Below, piece after piece: positions 27,700 to 36,200 of a DNA stretch of 56,648 bases (position 1 is its first letter; every line of letters begins with the position of its first letter). The stretch spans positions 65,426 to 122,073 of the forward strand of contig CAUJCM010000002.1 of the NCBI GenBank assembly GCA_963169655.1, given 5' to 3'. The position numbers were made by a program, and so were the translations under genes. The stretch comes from Patescibacteria group bacterium (GTDB taxonomy: Bacteria > Patescibacteriota > Gracilibacteria > UBA1369). Under the pieces are notes generated by a model, which was given only the letters and a program-made list of their open reading frames with translations, did no database searches and was not told the origin of the DNA.

Positions 27700-29616
27700 A
27701 TGCCAACCGCTAAAGAAGTTAGACAACAATTTATTAATTTTTTTGTTAATAAATATAATCATAAACAAATTCCTTCAGCTTCTGTAATTCCAGAAAATGA
27801 TCCAACCGTTTTATTTACTACTGCGGGAATGCAACCTTTAGTTCCATATTTAATGGGTGAAAAACATCCTTTTGGGAATAGATTAGTAGATTCTCAAAAA
27901 TGTATTAGAACTGATGATATTGAAGAAGTGGGTGATGCAAGCCATTGTACATTTTTTGAAATGTTAGGAAATTGGTCACTTGGTGATTATTTTAAAAAAG
28001 AGTCGATCAATATGAGTTATCAATTATTAACTTTAAGTTGGGAAGAAGGTGGCTTTGGTATTGATCCAAATAGACTTCGAGTTACTTGTTTTGAAGGAGA
28101 TGGAAATATTGAGAAAGATAATGAAGCTAGTCAAATTTGGCAAGAATTAGGCTTTCAAGAAGTACAAAATGCTGATGAAAATGAGAGAAAATTAATATAT
28201 TTTTACGAGAAGAAAAAAAATTGGTGGGGACCTGCTGGACAAACTGGACCTTGTGGGCCTGATACTGAAATATTTTATGACAAGAGTCCTGAATTGTCCC
28301 CTTTTGAACATTTATCAAATTCTAGCGAGGAATTAAAAAATAAATATCCTTTAAAAGATGGGTCAAGACATTGCCATCCAAATTGTGAATGTGGAAGATA
28401 TGTGGAAATTTGGAATAATGTATTTATGCAATTTTATAAAAATGCAGATGGAAGTTTTGAGGAATTAAAGCAAAAAAATGTAGATACTGGTATGGGGTTT
28501 GAAAGAATTACAGCTATTTTACAAGGTGTAAATAATCACTATCAAACAGAATTATTTTCAGAAGTGATTGAAAAACTTAAAGAAATGACTGGAGAATCTT
28601 TTGAAAATAATGAGGAAAATGAGAAATCAATCAGGATTATTGCAGATCATTTGAGAGCTGCTACATTTATTTTAGGTGATAAAAATGGCGTGACTCCAAG
28701 TAATACCGATCAAGGATATATTTTGAGAAGGCTTATTAGAAGAGCCATTCGTCATGGTAAACAAATTGGTATTAATCAACATTTTACTAAACAAATTGCT
28801 GAATATTTTATTGCAGAATATCAAGACTTCTTTACAGAGCTTTCCGAAAATAAAGAGCGAGTTTTAAATGAAATAGCAAAAGAAGAAGAAAAATTTCAAA
28901 GAACTTTAGAAAATGGCTTGAGGGAAATGAAAAAGATAATGGGTGAGGCAAGTGAGTTAAGTGTAGAAAATCTAGCTGAGAAGGCATTTTTGCTTTATGA
29001 AAGCTATGGTTTTCCTAGTGAAATGATTGTTGAAGAATTACAAAATGAAGGAGTAAATTTTGATTTAGATAAGTTTAATCAAATTTTTGCAGAGAAATTT
29101 AAAGCTCATCAAGATTTATCTCGTGCAGGTGCTGAACAGAAATTTGCTGGAGGACTTGCAGATCACTCTGAAGAAAGTAAAAAGTTACATACAGCTACAC
29201 ATCTTCTTCATAAGGCTTTAAAAACAGTCTTGGGTAATGAGGTAGAACAAAAAGGGTCAAATATAACTCCTGAAAGGCTTAGATTTGACTTTAATTATCC
29301 TCAAAAAATGACTGCTGAACAAATTAAAGAAGTTGAGAACTTGGTAAATCAGCAGATAGAAAGGGAATTACCTATTAGTTATGAAGTAATGACTGTAGAT
29401 GAGGCTAAAAAACAAGGTGCAATTGGTTTATTTGAAGACAAATACGGAGATCAAATTAAAGTTTATAGAATGGGTGATTTTTCATTGGAAATTTGTGGTG
29501 GTCCACATACTGATAATACTGGGAATTTAGAACATTTTAAAATATTAAAAGAAGAAGCTTCTTCTGCTGGAATAAGAAGAATTAAAGCAGTAATTGGAGA
29601 ACAAGCTTTAAAATAA
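27700..29616 (+). CDS. alaS: Alanyl-tRNA synthetase lacking the C-terminal C-Ala domain
   Basis: A 638-residue class II synthetase that charges tRNA-Ala. The catalytic domain starts with the DPTVLFTTAGMQPLVPYL region and continues with FFEMLGNWSLGDYF. A Cys-rich stretch (CHPNCECGRY) lies near residue 225. The editing domain has TATHLLHKAL and CGGPHT, the usual zinc-binding His/Cys set. The protein stops shortly afterwards, whereas E. coli AlaRS (about 875 residues) continues with the C-Ala/DHHA1 domain. The frame ends at a TAA followed at once by a strong terminator, so this is not a frameshift artefact. Confidence 0.93.
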   Translation: MPTAKEVRQQFINFFVNKYNHKQIPSASVIPENDPTVLFTTAGMQPLVPYLMGEKHPFGNRLVDSQKCIRTDDIEEVGDASHCTFFEMLGNWSLGDYFKKESINMSYQLLTLSWEEGGFGIDPNRLRVTCFEGDGNIEKDNEASQIWQELGFQEVQNADENERKLIYFYEKKKNWWGPAGQTGPCGPDTEIFYDKSPELSPFEHLSNSSEELKNKYPLKDGSRHCHPNCECGRYVEIWNNVFMQFYKNADGSFEELKQKNVDTGMGFERITAILQGVNNHYQTELFSEVIEKLKEMTGESFENNEENEKSIRIIADHLRAATFILGDKNGVTPSNTDQGYILRRLIRRAIRHGKQIGINQHFTKQIAEYFIAEYQDFFTELSENKERVLNEIAKEEEKFQRTLENGLREMKKIMGEASELSVENLAEKAFLLYESYGFPSEMIVEELQNEGVNFDLDKFNQIFAEKFKAHQDLSRAGAEQKFAGGLADHSEESKKLHTATHLLHKALKTVLGNEVEQKGSNITPERLRFDFNYPQKMTAEQIKEVENLVNQQIERELPISYEVMTVDEAKKQGAIGLFEDKYGDQIKVYRMGDFSLEICGGPHTDNTGNLEHFKILKEEASSAGIRRIKAVIGEQALK

Positions 29617-29621
29617 AAAAG

Positions 29622-29650
29622 AAAAATTGAGAGTACCTCTCAATTTTTCT
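29622..29650 (+). terminator. Rho-independent terminator after alaS
   Basis: Perfect 12-base stem AAAAATTGAGAG/CTCTCAATTTTT with a three-base loop. Confidence 0.9.
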
Positions 29651-29749
29651 TTGGTTTCAAATAGAGTAAATTTTTATTTGAATTTGCTAGATAAATAAGT
29701 ATTTTCGACCTATGAATAAACTTAGTTACTAGTGTTTTTAATGGAATTA

Positions 29750-29758
29750 TGTTATAAT
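29750..29758 (+). promoter_or_regulatory. Extended -10 promoter of the small gene at 29790
   Basis: TG-T-TATAAT, a consensus extended -10, lies 31 bases before the start codon. The -35 region is poor. Confidence 0.5.
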
Positions 29759-29789
29759 TATTTGATTTATATTTATAAATTTAATAAAA

Positions 29790-30026
29790 ATGCCAATTAA
29801 AAAGAAAATAAATAGAAATAAAAAAATAGTTAAAAAAGTAGGTCTATTATCTGTGTTAAGTTTAATTGGAGCTATTATAAGTGGTATAATTGGATTTTTG
29901 TTTTGGACATCTAAATATAAAATAAATGCTCAAAAACTAAAAATTACTATTTTAAAAAATACTAAAGGCTTTAGTGAAAAAACAAAGAAAATAGGTAAAG
30001 ATCTAAAAAAGAAAATACTTAAATAA
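29790..30026 (+). CDS. Small basic single-helix membrane protein
   Basis: A 78-residue protein with a very basic N-terminus (MPIKKKINRNKKIVKK), one membrane helix at about 17-40 (LLSVLSLIGAIISGIIGFLF) and a Lys-rich cytoplasmic tail. It has its own promoter and terminator, so it is probably a real single-gene transcription unit. It resembles small YtxH-like or anchor proteins only in general shape. Function unknown. Confidence 0.6.
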   Translation: MPIKKKINRNKKIVKKVGLLSVLSLIGAIISGIIGFLFWTSKYKINAQKLKITILKNTKGFSEKTKKIGKDLKKKILK

Positions 30027-30062
30027 AGAAAAAAGGATGGAAAATTCCAGCCTTTTTTCTTT
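30025..30062. terminator. Two-way terminator between convergent genes
   Basis: AAAGAAAAAAGG pairs with CCTTTTTTCTTT, with an inner stem TGGAA/TTCCA and one A-G mismatch. It has T tracts on both strands and lies between genes ending at 30026 and 30076. Confidence 0.85.
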
Positions 30063-30075
30063 GTTTTATGAAGTT

Positions 30076-31143
30076 TTAATATCTGGTCATAAAATTGAAA
30101 GAATCAATCATTTCATTATAAGTTTCAACAAAGTATTCTGGAGTTCCTTCTGTTGTTCTTGCATAGTTATCTCTTGCAGGCAAATTATTATCTTTCAAAC
30201 CTCTTGCTAGAATTTTTGCAGATGATAGTAGTTTTTCATAACTATTCAAAAAGCTATTGTATTTGCTAACACCAGATACTCCATACTCTTTTTCTATTTC
30301 AGTTTTATTATTTTGATCTTTTTTAAGTTTTTCTAAAGATGATTCCAAACCTGCAACTCCTTTAGCTAAGCCATCTGTATTTAATTTGCTAGCATCATTT
30401 TTACTCTCTTTTAATTGATCTCTTATAGAAAAATATAATGTTTGAGCCTCCATTAAAGCGATAGATGTGTCGTAAGCTAAAATTCTTCCTGTATTTTTAT
30501 AATCTTCAATTTCTATTTTTCTTTGTTTTAAATCAGCTTTTTCATAATCAACATCTAGTTGATAACTTGCTAAATCAAATGTATCAAATAAATTTAAATA
30601 TTTTTGATGCATAGATTTTCCTTTTTCAAAATTATCATCTTTATAATTTTGTTGATCATAATATGTATATAGCTCAGCTACAACTGGTTTTAATTCTATA
30701 TAAGCTTTTTTATAGGCTTCAAAATCTTTATCTAAATCTATTTTTGGTTCTAAGTCATATGCTTTTGTAGCAGCATCCATATAATGAGAATAGTCATTAA
30801 GCTTGTAAATTCCATAAATTTTCTGTTCATTGCCTGTTGGTCCAGCATCAACATTTTCTAGCCAATTAGCATAACTATCAAAGCTGGTATATACATCTTC
30901 AGAAACATAATTTAAAAGATCCACATAAGCATTTAATTTTTGTACAAGACTAGACTCCTGATTATTTTTATTTAGCTCAATTGGCAATCCTGGTACATTT
31001 TTTGATATATTTCTAATATTGGCATAAAATAAACTGCTAATACCTAGGACAATCATAATCACAACAGCTATTAATGGCTTTTGTGAGTTTGATGTTCCAA
31101 ATTTATTATTTAAATTTGGATTTGAATTCAAATCTTCTGACAT
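30076..31143 (-). CDS. Membrane-anchored helical protein of unknown function
   Basis: A 355-residue protein. A 22-residue cytoplasmic N-terminus is followed by one membrane helix (about 24-44, PLIAVVIMIVLGISSLFYA) and an outer domain rich in Tyr, Asp, Lys and Glu that is predicted to be mainly helical (for example AYDLEPKIDLDKDFEAYKKA). There is no lipobox. It may form an extracellular helical bundle. No family is recognised. It lies downstream of the gene at 31211-31882, which also carries one membrane helix. Confidence 0.6.
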   Translation of the reverse strand: MSEDLNSNPNLNNKFGTSNSQKPLIAVVIMIVLGISSLFYANIRNISKNVPGLPIELNKNNQESSLVQKLNAYVDLLNYVSEDVYTSFDSYANWLENVDAGPTGNEQKIYGIYKLNDYSHYMDAATKAYDLEPKIDLDKDFEAYKKAYIELKPVVAELYTYYDQQNYKDDNFEKGKSMHQKYLNLFDTFDLASYQLDVDYEKADLKQRKIEIEDYKNTGRILAYDTSIALMEAQTLYFSIRDQLKESKNDASKLNTDGLAKGVAGLESSLEKLKKDQNNKTEIEKEYGVSGVSKYNSFLNSYEKLLSSAKILARGLKDNNLPARDNYARTTEGTPEYFVETYNEMIDSFNFMTRY

Positions 31144-31210
31144 ATAATATAAATTAATATTAAATCTAAGTGGGATTTTAAATTAATAAGATTTTTTTGT
31201 ATATACTATT

Positions 31211-31882
31211 TTATTTATTTAAAAATATTTGACTAATATCTTTTAAATTACTTGTGGTCTCCTTAATAACTAAGTTCTTTAAATCTTTTAATTTATTGTA
31301 ATTATTAGATACTACAAAACCAATAAAAAGGCTTAATATTAATAATATTACAAAAGTCATTAATCTTTTGTTATTTTCAATTCTATCTCTGTCAAAATTA
31401 TTCAACTGACTAAAATCTTGTGAAGGAAAAGGGTTTGAGTTTTGTGAAGATGATGATTGAGATTTTTTAGATATTTCTGATGGTGGTAAGCCAGATGAAG
31501 TATTAAATTGACTTAAATCTTGATAAGAAGATGAATTTTTAGATATTTGAGAAGGTGGTAAACTGGAAATTGAACTACTGGAAGATGTAGAGTCCCCTAG
31601 ATTTTGAAGTTGTTGACGGATTTCTGGAGGTAAAAACTTTTCTATTAAATTAAACTTTCCTCCTAACTTTGATTTAAGGTTAATTAACTGTTCTTGTATA
31701 TTTTGATTAGACCCATTGATTATGACACTAGAATTAATTGTAGTATTTGGATCATTCACATCAATATTATTTAAAATTTCTTTAATCTGTTCTTTATTTA
31801 TAATTTGATCGTTTTTTGAAGAGTTTTGAGAATTAAAATTCTCTAAAAAACCTGTGAAATCAAATTGGTTTTTATTTGGCAT
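31211..31882 (-). CDS. Low-complexity protein with a C-terminal membrane helix
   Basis: A 223-residue protein. The N-terminal 100 residues are polar; the middle is Ser/Gln-rich and contains two related segments, LPPSQISKNSSSYQDLSQF and LPPSEISKKSQSSSSQN, an internal duplication. A single membrane helix lies near 176-196 (LMTFVILLILSLFIGFVV) and the last 27 residues are polar. No family is recognised. The topology suggests a cytoplasmic disordered domain tethered to the membrane. Confidence 0.55.
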   Translation of the reverse strand: MPNKNQFDFTGFLENFNSQNSSKNDQIINKEQIKEILNNIDVNDPNTTINSSVIINGSNQNIQEQLINLKSKLGGKFNLIEKFLPPEIRQQLQNLGDSTSSSSSISSLPPSQISKNSSSYQDLSQFNTSSGLPPSEISKKSQSSSSQNSNPFPSQDFSQLNNFDRDRIENNKRLMTFVILLILSLFIGFVVSNNYNKLKDLKNLVIKETTSNLKDISQIFLNK

Positions 31883-31973
31883 AATTTATGTTATTTAGAA
31901 AGCAAAGTAAATTAAGGAAGCTCTAAAGATAAAAGTAACGTTTAAATTATTAGAAATTAATTAACTAATGTTC

Positions 31974-32048
31974 TGGTGCTCTCGACAGGAATCGAACCTG
32001 TATCTAAGCCTTAGGAGTGCCTTGTTCTATCCATTGAACTACGAGAGC
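31974..32048 (-). tRNA. tRNA-Arg (anticodon CCT)
   Basis: The acceptor stem is GCTCTCG/CGAGAGC, the D stem GTTC/GAAC, and the anticodon loop CTCCTAA gives anticodon CCT, which reads AGG. The T arm is ACAGG-TTCGATT-CCTGT. Discriminator A and an encoded CCA end follow (31974-31976). The anticodon stem has one A-G mismatch next to the loop. It lies in the 229-base gap between protein genes on the same strand. Confidence 0.93.
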
Positions 32049-32111
32049 CTAAGCCTTTTGGAAAGTATAATTAATTTGCTAGTTAAGCAAGTTAAAGTGA
32101 AGAAATTAAAT

Positions 32112-32699
32112 TTAAGAGAGTAAAAATACTGTCAATTTTTCACTATCTAAATCATTTTTACTTTTAATAGTAACTTTGTTTTGCGCTTCAGGTCTAGATT
32201 GACCAATCTTTGACAAAATTGCATCAACAGATAAGCCACCTTCACTATCAAGTGGCAAAAAAGCTTTTGGCTCGATTGATTCTAAAGTATCTATTATTAG
32301 TTTGTCATTGCCTTTTAGTTGGGCAATTAAAAGCTCAGTATCTCCAATTGTTTCAATAATTTCTGCATCTAATTTATCTGTTAATTCAGGTAAATAACAT
32401 ACTTTACCTTCTTCAGTATAAATAACAAATAAAATAGAATTTTGAATAGTATCTGTGTTTTCTAAAATAGGGAAAGAATGTACAGCTACCCCTTTAACTT
32501 CATATTCTCCTGGCCATGAAAAAATTCTTTTTTGATCTTGAAAAATGTCAAAATCTAAATTTGCTTTTTCTGATAAGGCAAAATCAATATTTTGACTATC
32601 CGCATTAACTTCTTGTCCTTTTATTTCTGGATTAAGTACAAAATTTGCAGATTTTGTTTTAAAAAATAAACCACCATTTTTAAGTCTTGAAATTTCCAT
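32112..32699 (-). CDS. Degenerate metallo-beta-lactamase-fold protein (UlaG-like)
   Basis: A 195-residue protein. The segment FSWPGEYEVKGVAVHSF and the beta-rich layout resemble small UlaG-like metallo-beta-lactamase-fold proteins, in which a G-PGEYE-x2-G segment is conserved. The metal motif HxHxDH is not present: the N-terminal half lacks it entirely. The protein is therefore probably non-catalytic or has another role. It stands alone, divergent from eno and next to tRNA-Arg. Confidence 0.55.
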   Translation of the reverse strand: MEISRLKNGGLFFKTKSANFVLNPEIKGQEVNADSQNIDFALSEKANLDFDIFQDQKRIFSWPGEYEVKGVAVHSFPILENTDTIQNSILFVIYTEEGKVCYLPELTDKLDAEIIETIGDTELLIAQLKGNDKLIIDTLESIEPKAFLPLDSEGGLSVDAILSKIGQSRPEAQNKVTIKSKNDLDSEKLTVFLLS

Positions 32700-32786
32700 A
32701 TTTTTAAGTTTTTTGAAAAGAAAATCAGTAGGAGTTTAGCAAATGATAAATTTTAATACAAATTAACTTTAATTTTATCTGTTTTT

Positions 32787-32815
32787 TTGATTTAAAAGAA
32801 AATATTCTGTAAAAT
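32787..32815 (+). promoter_or_regulatory. Candidate promoter of eno-nnrD
   Basis: TTGATT (32787-32792), a 17-base spacer and TAAAAT (32810-32815), 23 bases before the enolase start. Confidence 0.6.
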
Positions 32816-32838
32816 CAGCGAGAATTAATCAAATAAAA

Positions 32839-34128
32839 ATGGGAAAGATAAAAAAAGTGCTTGCTAGAGAAGTTTTGGATTCTAGAGGTAATCCGACAAT
32901 AGAGGTAGAAGTGATGACAGATAAAGCTATGGCTCGAGCTATTGTACCTAGTGGAGCGTCAACAGGTAGCCATGAAGCTTTAGAACTTCGTGATGATGAT
33001 AAAAAAAGATTTGGAGGAAAAGGTGTATTAAAGGCCGTGGAAAATGTAAATAAAGTTTTAGGGAAAGCTATTACCGGTCTTTCTGTTTTTAATCAAGAAA
33101 AGATAGACCAAATTTTAATTGAGAAAGATGGTACTGATAATAAATCTAAATATGGTGCAAATGCTATTTTGGGAATTTCAATGGCTGTTTGTAGAGTTGC
33201 GTCAATAGAGAAAAAAATTGGCTTATATAAATATCTAAATGAAGATGCAAATCTACTCCCTACTCCAATGATGAATATCTTAAATGGTGGTGTACATGCT
33301 GATTCTGGTCTTGATTTTCAAGAGTTTATGATTATTCCAGTGGGTGCTGAAAATTTTAAAAGAGCAATACAAATGGGTGCTGAAATATTTCATACTCTAG
33401 GAGGAATTTTGAAAGAAAAAGGATTAAAAACTACTGTTGGAGATGAAGGTGGTTATGCACCGACTTTAAATGGGCAAGAAGAAGCTTTAGATTTAATTCT
33501 AAAAGCTGTAGAAAAAACAGGATATAAAATGGAAAAAGATATTTTGCTGGCAACTGACACTGCAAGTACTGAATTTTTTGATAAAAAGAAAAAAGTTTAT
33601 AAACTGCGAATTAATGGGAAAAAAGAAGAATTAAAAGGAAGTGAAATGGTGGAGTATTTATTAAATTTAACCAAAAAATACCCAATTATTTCAATTGAAG
33701 ATGGACTTGCAGAAGATGATTTCGAGAATTGGAAATTACTTAAAGAAAAAAGTAAGGGGAAAATTCAAATTGTTGGAGATGACTTATTTGTGACAAATGT
33801 AGAAAGGCTACAAAAAGGTTTAGATGAAAACTTAGCTAATTCAATTTTAATAAAATTAAATCAAATAGGAACAGTTTCAGAAACAATTGAAGCAGTTGAT
33901 ATGGCTGAATTAAATAATTGGACTGCCGTTATTTCACATAGAAGCGGAGAAACTGAAGATACTTTTATCGCTGATTTAAGTGTTGGTTTAAGTACTGGCC
34001 AAATCAAAACTGGTTCTTTATCGCGCACAGATCGTATTGCTAAATATAATCAATTAATCAGAATTGAAGAAGAATTAGATAATAAAGCTATTTATGCAGG
34101 CTTCGGTTCATTCTATAATTTAAATTAA
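32839..34128 (+). CDS. eno: Enolase (phosphopyruvate hydratase)
   Basis: A 429-residue enzyme of standard length that converts 2-phosphoglycerate to phosphoenolpyruvate in glycolysis. Conserved blocks are intact: AREVLDSRGNPTIEVEV, VPSGASTGSHEALELRD, the metal-binding SIEDGLAEDD and VGDDLFVTN, and the ISHRSGETEDTFIADL region with the catalytic loop. The stop codon is followed immediately by the start codon of nnrD, so the two are translated from the same message. Confidence 0.98.
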   Translation: MGKIKKVLAREVLDSRGNPTIEVEVMTDKAMARAIVPSGASTGSHEALELRDDDKKRFGGKGVLKAVENVNKVLGKAITGLSVFNQEKIDQILIEKDGTDNKSKYGANAILGISMAVCRVASIEKKIGLYKYLNEDANLLPTPMMNILNGGVHADSGLDFQEFMIIPVGAENFKRAIQMGAEIFHTLGGILKEKGLKTTVGDEGGYAPTLNGQEEALDLILKAVEKTGYKMEKDILLATDTASTEFFDKKKKVYKLRINGKKEELKGSEMVEYLLNLTKKYPIISIEDGLAEDDFENWKLLKEKSKGKIQIVGDDLFVTNVERLQKGLDENLANSILIKLNQIGTVSETIEAVDMAELNNWTAVISHRSGETEDTFIADLSVGLSTGQIKTGSLSRTDRIAKYNQLIRIEEELDNKAIYAGFGSFYNLN

Positions 34129-34983
34129 ATGTTGAAAATTTTAGATTTAAAAAAGAAAATTCCAAAAAGAAATCCATTCAGCTATAAAGGTAAAAATGGT
34201 CGTGTTTTAATTATTGGAGGAAGTATTGAATATCATGGGGCAGCTATTTTATCTGCTTGGGGAGCCTTAAATTCTGGTGCTGATTTAGTAACTATGATTG
34301 TTCCTGAATGTAATTTTGAAGTAAGTAGAAATTTTTCTCCAGATTTAATAGTGAGGAAATATCCTGGTGAATTTCTAAATACTAGAGCTCAAGAGATGAT
34401 TTTAAGCTTGGCCAAAAAAGCTGATTGTATAGTATTTGGTCCGGGTCTTGGAGACAGAGAGGAAACTTTAAAAACAATTAAATTTATTGTTGAAAAAATT
34501 AATATCCCGACTGTTTTAGATACATCAGCAATTCAAGTACTTGAAATACTTGATAAAATGCCTTTAAAACAGCAATTAATTATTACTCCACATCACAGTG
34601 AGTTTGAAAAATTAACTGGTAAATCTTTTAAAATAACTGATCCCAATGATCATAAAGTAAGAGTTATTCGAACAATAGCCAATGATTTAAAAATAAATAT
34701 TTTATTGAAAGGTCCTATTGATATTATTGCTGGAGATGATGGGCAAATTGAAGAAAATGATACTGGAAATGCAGGAATGACTTGTGGCGGTAGTGGAGAT
34801 GTTTTGTCTGGGTTGATTGGAGGACTAATTGGGCAAGGAGTAAGTCCTTTTGACGCATGTGCTAGCGGAGCATATATTTTGGGAACAGCTGGCGACAAGT
34901 TATTTAAAGAAAAAGGTTATGCTTATCGAGCTAGTGATTTAGCTATGGAAATTCCATTTATTGTGAAAGATTTGATAAAATAA
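34129..34983 (+). CDS. nnrD: ADP-dependent NAD(P)H-hydrate dehydratase
   Basis: A 284-residue ribokinase-fold enzyme that repairs hydrated NADH/NADPH. Conserved segments are KGKNGRVLIIGGS at the N-terminus, FGPGLGD, ITPHHSEFEKLTG, and the nucleotide/anion-hole block GNAGMTCGGSGDVLSG. The epimerase half found in fused YjeF proteins is absent, as in stand-alone dehydratases. NADHX arises as a side product of GAPDH, which could explain coupling to glycolytic eno with zero spacing. Confidence 0.9.
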   Translation: MLKILDLKKKIPKRNPFSYKGKNGRVLIIGGSIEYHGAAILSAWGALNSGADLVTMIVPECNFEVSRNFSPDLIVRKYPGEFLNTRAQEMILSLAKKADCIVFGPGLGDREETLKTIKFIVEKINIPTVLDTSAIQVLEILDKMPLKQQLIITPHHSEFEKLTGKSFKITDPNDHKVRVIRTIANDLKINILLKGPIDIIAGDDGQIEENDTGNAGMTCGGSGDVLSGLIGGLIGQGVSPFDACASGAYILGTAGDKLFKEKGYAYRASDLAMEIPFIVKDLIK

Positions 34984-35120
34984 TAATTAGACTGGTTAGT
35001 TAAAATTTATTTATAACTTAAATTTTCAGGCGAAAATACCAGGAAAGCAATAAATTTTCGTAATTTTAAGTTTAATTATTTTTAATCTTGAATTTAATTT
35101 TATATGTTACCCTGCCCCTT

Positions 35121-35139
35121 GGGTGGGTGGGGGTTAGGG
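35121..35139 (+). other. G-quadruplex-forming motif
   Basis: GGGTGGGTGGGGGTTAGGG, four G-runs with loops of 1-3 bases, in an otherwise A/T-rich 295-base gap about 140 bases before the next start codon and 98 bases before its -35/-10 region. The preceding GCCCC can also pair with it. Confidence 0.7.
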
Positions 35140-35214
35140 ATGGAAAAAATTATAAAATATTTTGATTAAAAATCTACTACCCTACCTAAATAGAAAAGTC
35201 TGCAATACTTCATT

Positions 35215-35242
35215 TTTACATTATTTTAAAATAGTGTATAAT
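35215..35242 (+). promoter_or_regulatory. Promoter of the gene at 35279
   Basis: TTTACA (35215-35220), a 16-base spacer and consensus TATAAT (35237-35242). Confidence 0.65.
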
Positions 35243-35278
35243 ATAGAGATAATTTTATTTCTATAAACAAAAATAAAA

Positions 35279-36097
35279 ATGAAAAATATAAAGAAATGGC
35301 TAATTGCACTAGGTGCATTTTTAGTCGTAGGAGTTATAGGATTCGCGGTTTATTCTAATCAAAGTGGTGATTTGTTTAAAGGGTCAGTAAATTCAACTAT
35401 AAATATAAATTCTTATAAACCTATTTATAATGAACCTGTAATGAATAAAGAACAGGCTCAAGAGGCAAAGCAAAAGTTAAATAGTAAAATAATTATGGAA
35501 CCAAGTTATGATATGTTGTATTATTATCTATTTGCTGATAGCGACATGGTTAATAAACAAATAATTAAATTTAAACCTGAAGATAAATTATTTGAAATAA
35601 ATATAGATAAATTTAGAGTTGCTAAAGGCACTGATAAATTTTACCTATTACTTGCGTCTGACCAAAGTAACAAATTAACAGATACATCATATCCAACAAG
35701 AAATTATCACCCATATGTAAAACCAGAATTTAATGCTTATACTAAAACATTTAAGATCCCCATAGATTACTTAATAGATAGGGCACCATTAACAACTATA
35801 CAAACTCTTTTTTATATTGATTTAAGACAATTAGAAAGAGGTAATTTATATACTATAGATATAGTAAATTATAATCAGAAAACACAAAAGGAAAAACTAA
35901 TAACTTCATTTAAGTTTACCACTTCAAGTTCTAATTCAGATATTCTTGTTCCAACCGGTTCTACAAACTCAACAAAAACTATTAACAATTCAAATAGTTC
36001 AACTTTGATAATGCCAGCTAAACAGCAACCAACAATTTCTACTTCTAATAATCAAATAAATACTACAAAAATTCCTCCTTTAGCAATGCCTAAATAA
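35279..36097 (+). CDS. Secreted or membrane-anchored protein of unknown function
   Basis: A 272-residue protein. A basic N-terminus and hydrophobic helix (about 7-25, LIALGAFLVVGVIGFAVYS) act as signal or anchor. The central part (about 45-210) is a folded polar domain, followed by a Ser/Thr/Asn-rich linker-like tail to the end (about 215-272). No lipobox Cys and no family are recognised. It has its own promoter and a strong terminator, so it is a single-gene unit. It may be a surface-exposed protein with a glycosylated-type stalk, which is inference. Confidence 0.65.
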   Translation: MKNIKKWLIALGAFLVVGVIGFAVYSNQSGDLFKGSVNSTININSYKPIYNEPVMNKEQAQEAKQKLNSKIIMEPSYDMLYYYLFADSDMVNKQIIKFKPEDKLFEINIDKFRVAKGTDKFYLLLASDQSNKLTDTSYPTRNYHPYVKPEFNAYTKTFKIPIDYLIDRAPLTTIQTLFYIDLRQLERGNLYTIDIVNYNQKTQKEKLITSFKFTTSSSNSDILVPTGSTNSTKTINNSNSSTLIMPAKQQPTISTSNNQINTTKIPPLAMPK

Positions 36098-36113
36098 ATA
36101 ATATAATTGCCTT

Positions 36114-36157
36114 AAATAAAAGCTCTAATATACAGTAAATTAGAGCTTTTATTTTTT
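36114..36157. terminator. Strong two-way terminator
   Basis: Perfect 16-base stem AAATAAAAGCTCTAAT/ATTAGAGCTTTTATTT with a nine-base loop and flanking A and T tracts, between convergent genes. Confidence 0.9.
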
Positions 36158-36200
36158 AATTAGGAATATAATGCCTATAATAGAAAATAATGTCTTCCCC

